Positions 18,829-19,269 of a DNA stretch of 19,269 nucleotides are shown piece by piece. The DNA lies in the NCBI GenBank assembly GCA_902570545.1, contig CACFYO010000013.1:1-19269 (forward strand), written 5' to 3'. Position 1 is the first letter of the stretch, and each line of letters begins with the position of its first letter. This DNA comes from an uncultured Pelagibacteraceae bacterium. Its GTDB lineage: Bacteria; Pseudomonadota; Alphaproteobacteria; Pelagibacterales; Pelagibacteraceae. The position numbers were made by a program, and so were the translations under genes. The notes under the pieces are model-generated. The model was not told the origin of the DNA and made no database searches. It worked only from the letters and a program-made list of their open reading frames with translations.

Positions 18829-19269
18829 TGAAAACGACTTTTAGAATATTAATTTTTGTAAAAATCATAATGTTCTTTTCATTTTCAACTTTGCATGCTG
18901 CAAGCACAACTGGCCTTGCAAGTGTATACAAAGTAACAATGAAAAAAGTAGAATTATGTACAGCGAGTACAAGTGTTTCAAGTTGTGTTGGTGCAGTCGT
19001 AATAGGAAATACCGAAAAAGTTGTGGATATTGCATCCGTAAATGCAGGTGCTGCAGCTGCTTCATATGGAGATCCAGCACTTTTACCTTTAGGAGAAACT
19101 TATACTCATATGAGAGTTACTATAGATAGAAAATTTACCATTCAAGCTGATTTAGAAGTTTCAGGTGTTACAGATAATTGCACGACGACTGCAGCACTCT
19201 CTGGCTCTGCTTATCCTGCAGGAGCTTTAAGTGATAATGAAAAATATGATACAACGCCAATTCTTGCTG
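18828..19269 (+). CDS. Secreted Cys-containing protein of unknown function, 3'-truncated by window edge
   Basis: The frame is open from ATG 18828 to the end of the window (147 codons plus one base); the C-terminus lies outside. Residues 1-24 form a clear signal peptide (basic MKTTFR, hydrophobic core, LHA before AST). The mature part is rich in Ala, Thr, Ser, Val and Gly and low in charge. It carries Cys44 and Cys53 in VELCTASTSVSSC and Cys118 in DNC, suggesting disulfides in the periplasm or outside the cell. Segments such as YKVTMKKVEL, EKVVDIASV and THMRVTIDRKFTI look like beta strands of a surface or fibre-like domain. I do not recognise an established family. The TAATG overlap with the barrel gene suggests the two are made together. 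Confidence 0.75.
   Translation, partial: MKTTFRILIFVKIIMFFSFSTLHAASTTGLASVYKVTMKKVELCTASTSVSSCVGAVVIGNTEKVVDIASVNAGAAAASYGDPALLPLGETYTHMRVTIDRKFTIQADLEVSGVTDNCTTTAALSGSAYPAGALSDNEKYDTTPILA

Noticed and set aside
18800..18860. Possibility that the barrel gene and the next gene are one passenger-bearing gene split by a frameshift
   Set aside because: The second frame begins with its own clear signal peptide directly after the barrel stop, which would make no sense inside a single exported chain.
18865..19080. Minus-strand open frame rich in Leu, His and Gln opposite the secreted-protein gene
   Set aside because: Composition is that of an antisense shadow of an Ala/Ser/Val-rich gene, with no motif; the + strand frame has a signal peptide and a coupled start.

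Overview
The window is very AT-rich, every supported gene lies on the + strand, and the genes are packed with 1-20 nt overlaps or gaps of a few bases. Codons are A/T-ending, several starts are GTG, and Shine-Dalgarno sequences are mostly absent. Together with the gene content this suggests a streamlined marine alphaproteobacterium of the SAR11 clade (Pelagibacterales). That placement is inferred from style and gene order, not from a marker gene.

Layout: (1) 2-4614, branched-chain amino acid synthesis: the 3' part of ilvB, then ilvN, ilvC and leuA. (2) 4617-10077, the rod-shape/elongasome set mreB, mreC, mreD, mrdA (PBP2) and rodA; mreB starts 2 nt after leuA, and mreC to rodA are joined by overlaps. 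(3) 10151-17926, an apparent single transcription unit: a DadA-like FAD amino-acid oxidoreductase, a fused indolepyruvate:ferredoxin oxidoreductase, an EamA/DMT exporter, a 2-hydroxyacid dehydrogenase, an HDAC-like zinc amidohydrolase and MsrB. The first genes could deaminate an amino acid and convert the 2-oxo acid to an acyl-CoA, with the dehydrogenase handling the same class of acids. The shared pathway is inference. (4) 17992-19269, a two-gene exported unit: a short inverse-autotransporter (intimin/invasin-type) beta-barrel with no passenger, followed with a 1-nt overlap by a Cys-containing secreted protein that runs off the window.

Non-coding space is minimal. The only gaps over 60 nt are 2935-3024 (hairpin and tiny leucine-containing ORF before leuA), 10078-10150 (DnaA-box-like sequence, GC-rich palindrome and -10-like TATAAT) and 17927-17991. 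No tRNA, rRNA, CRISPR, insertion sequence or prophage was seen. The best candidate for something undescribed is the passenger-less inverse autotransporter with its separately encoded secreted partner.
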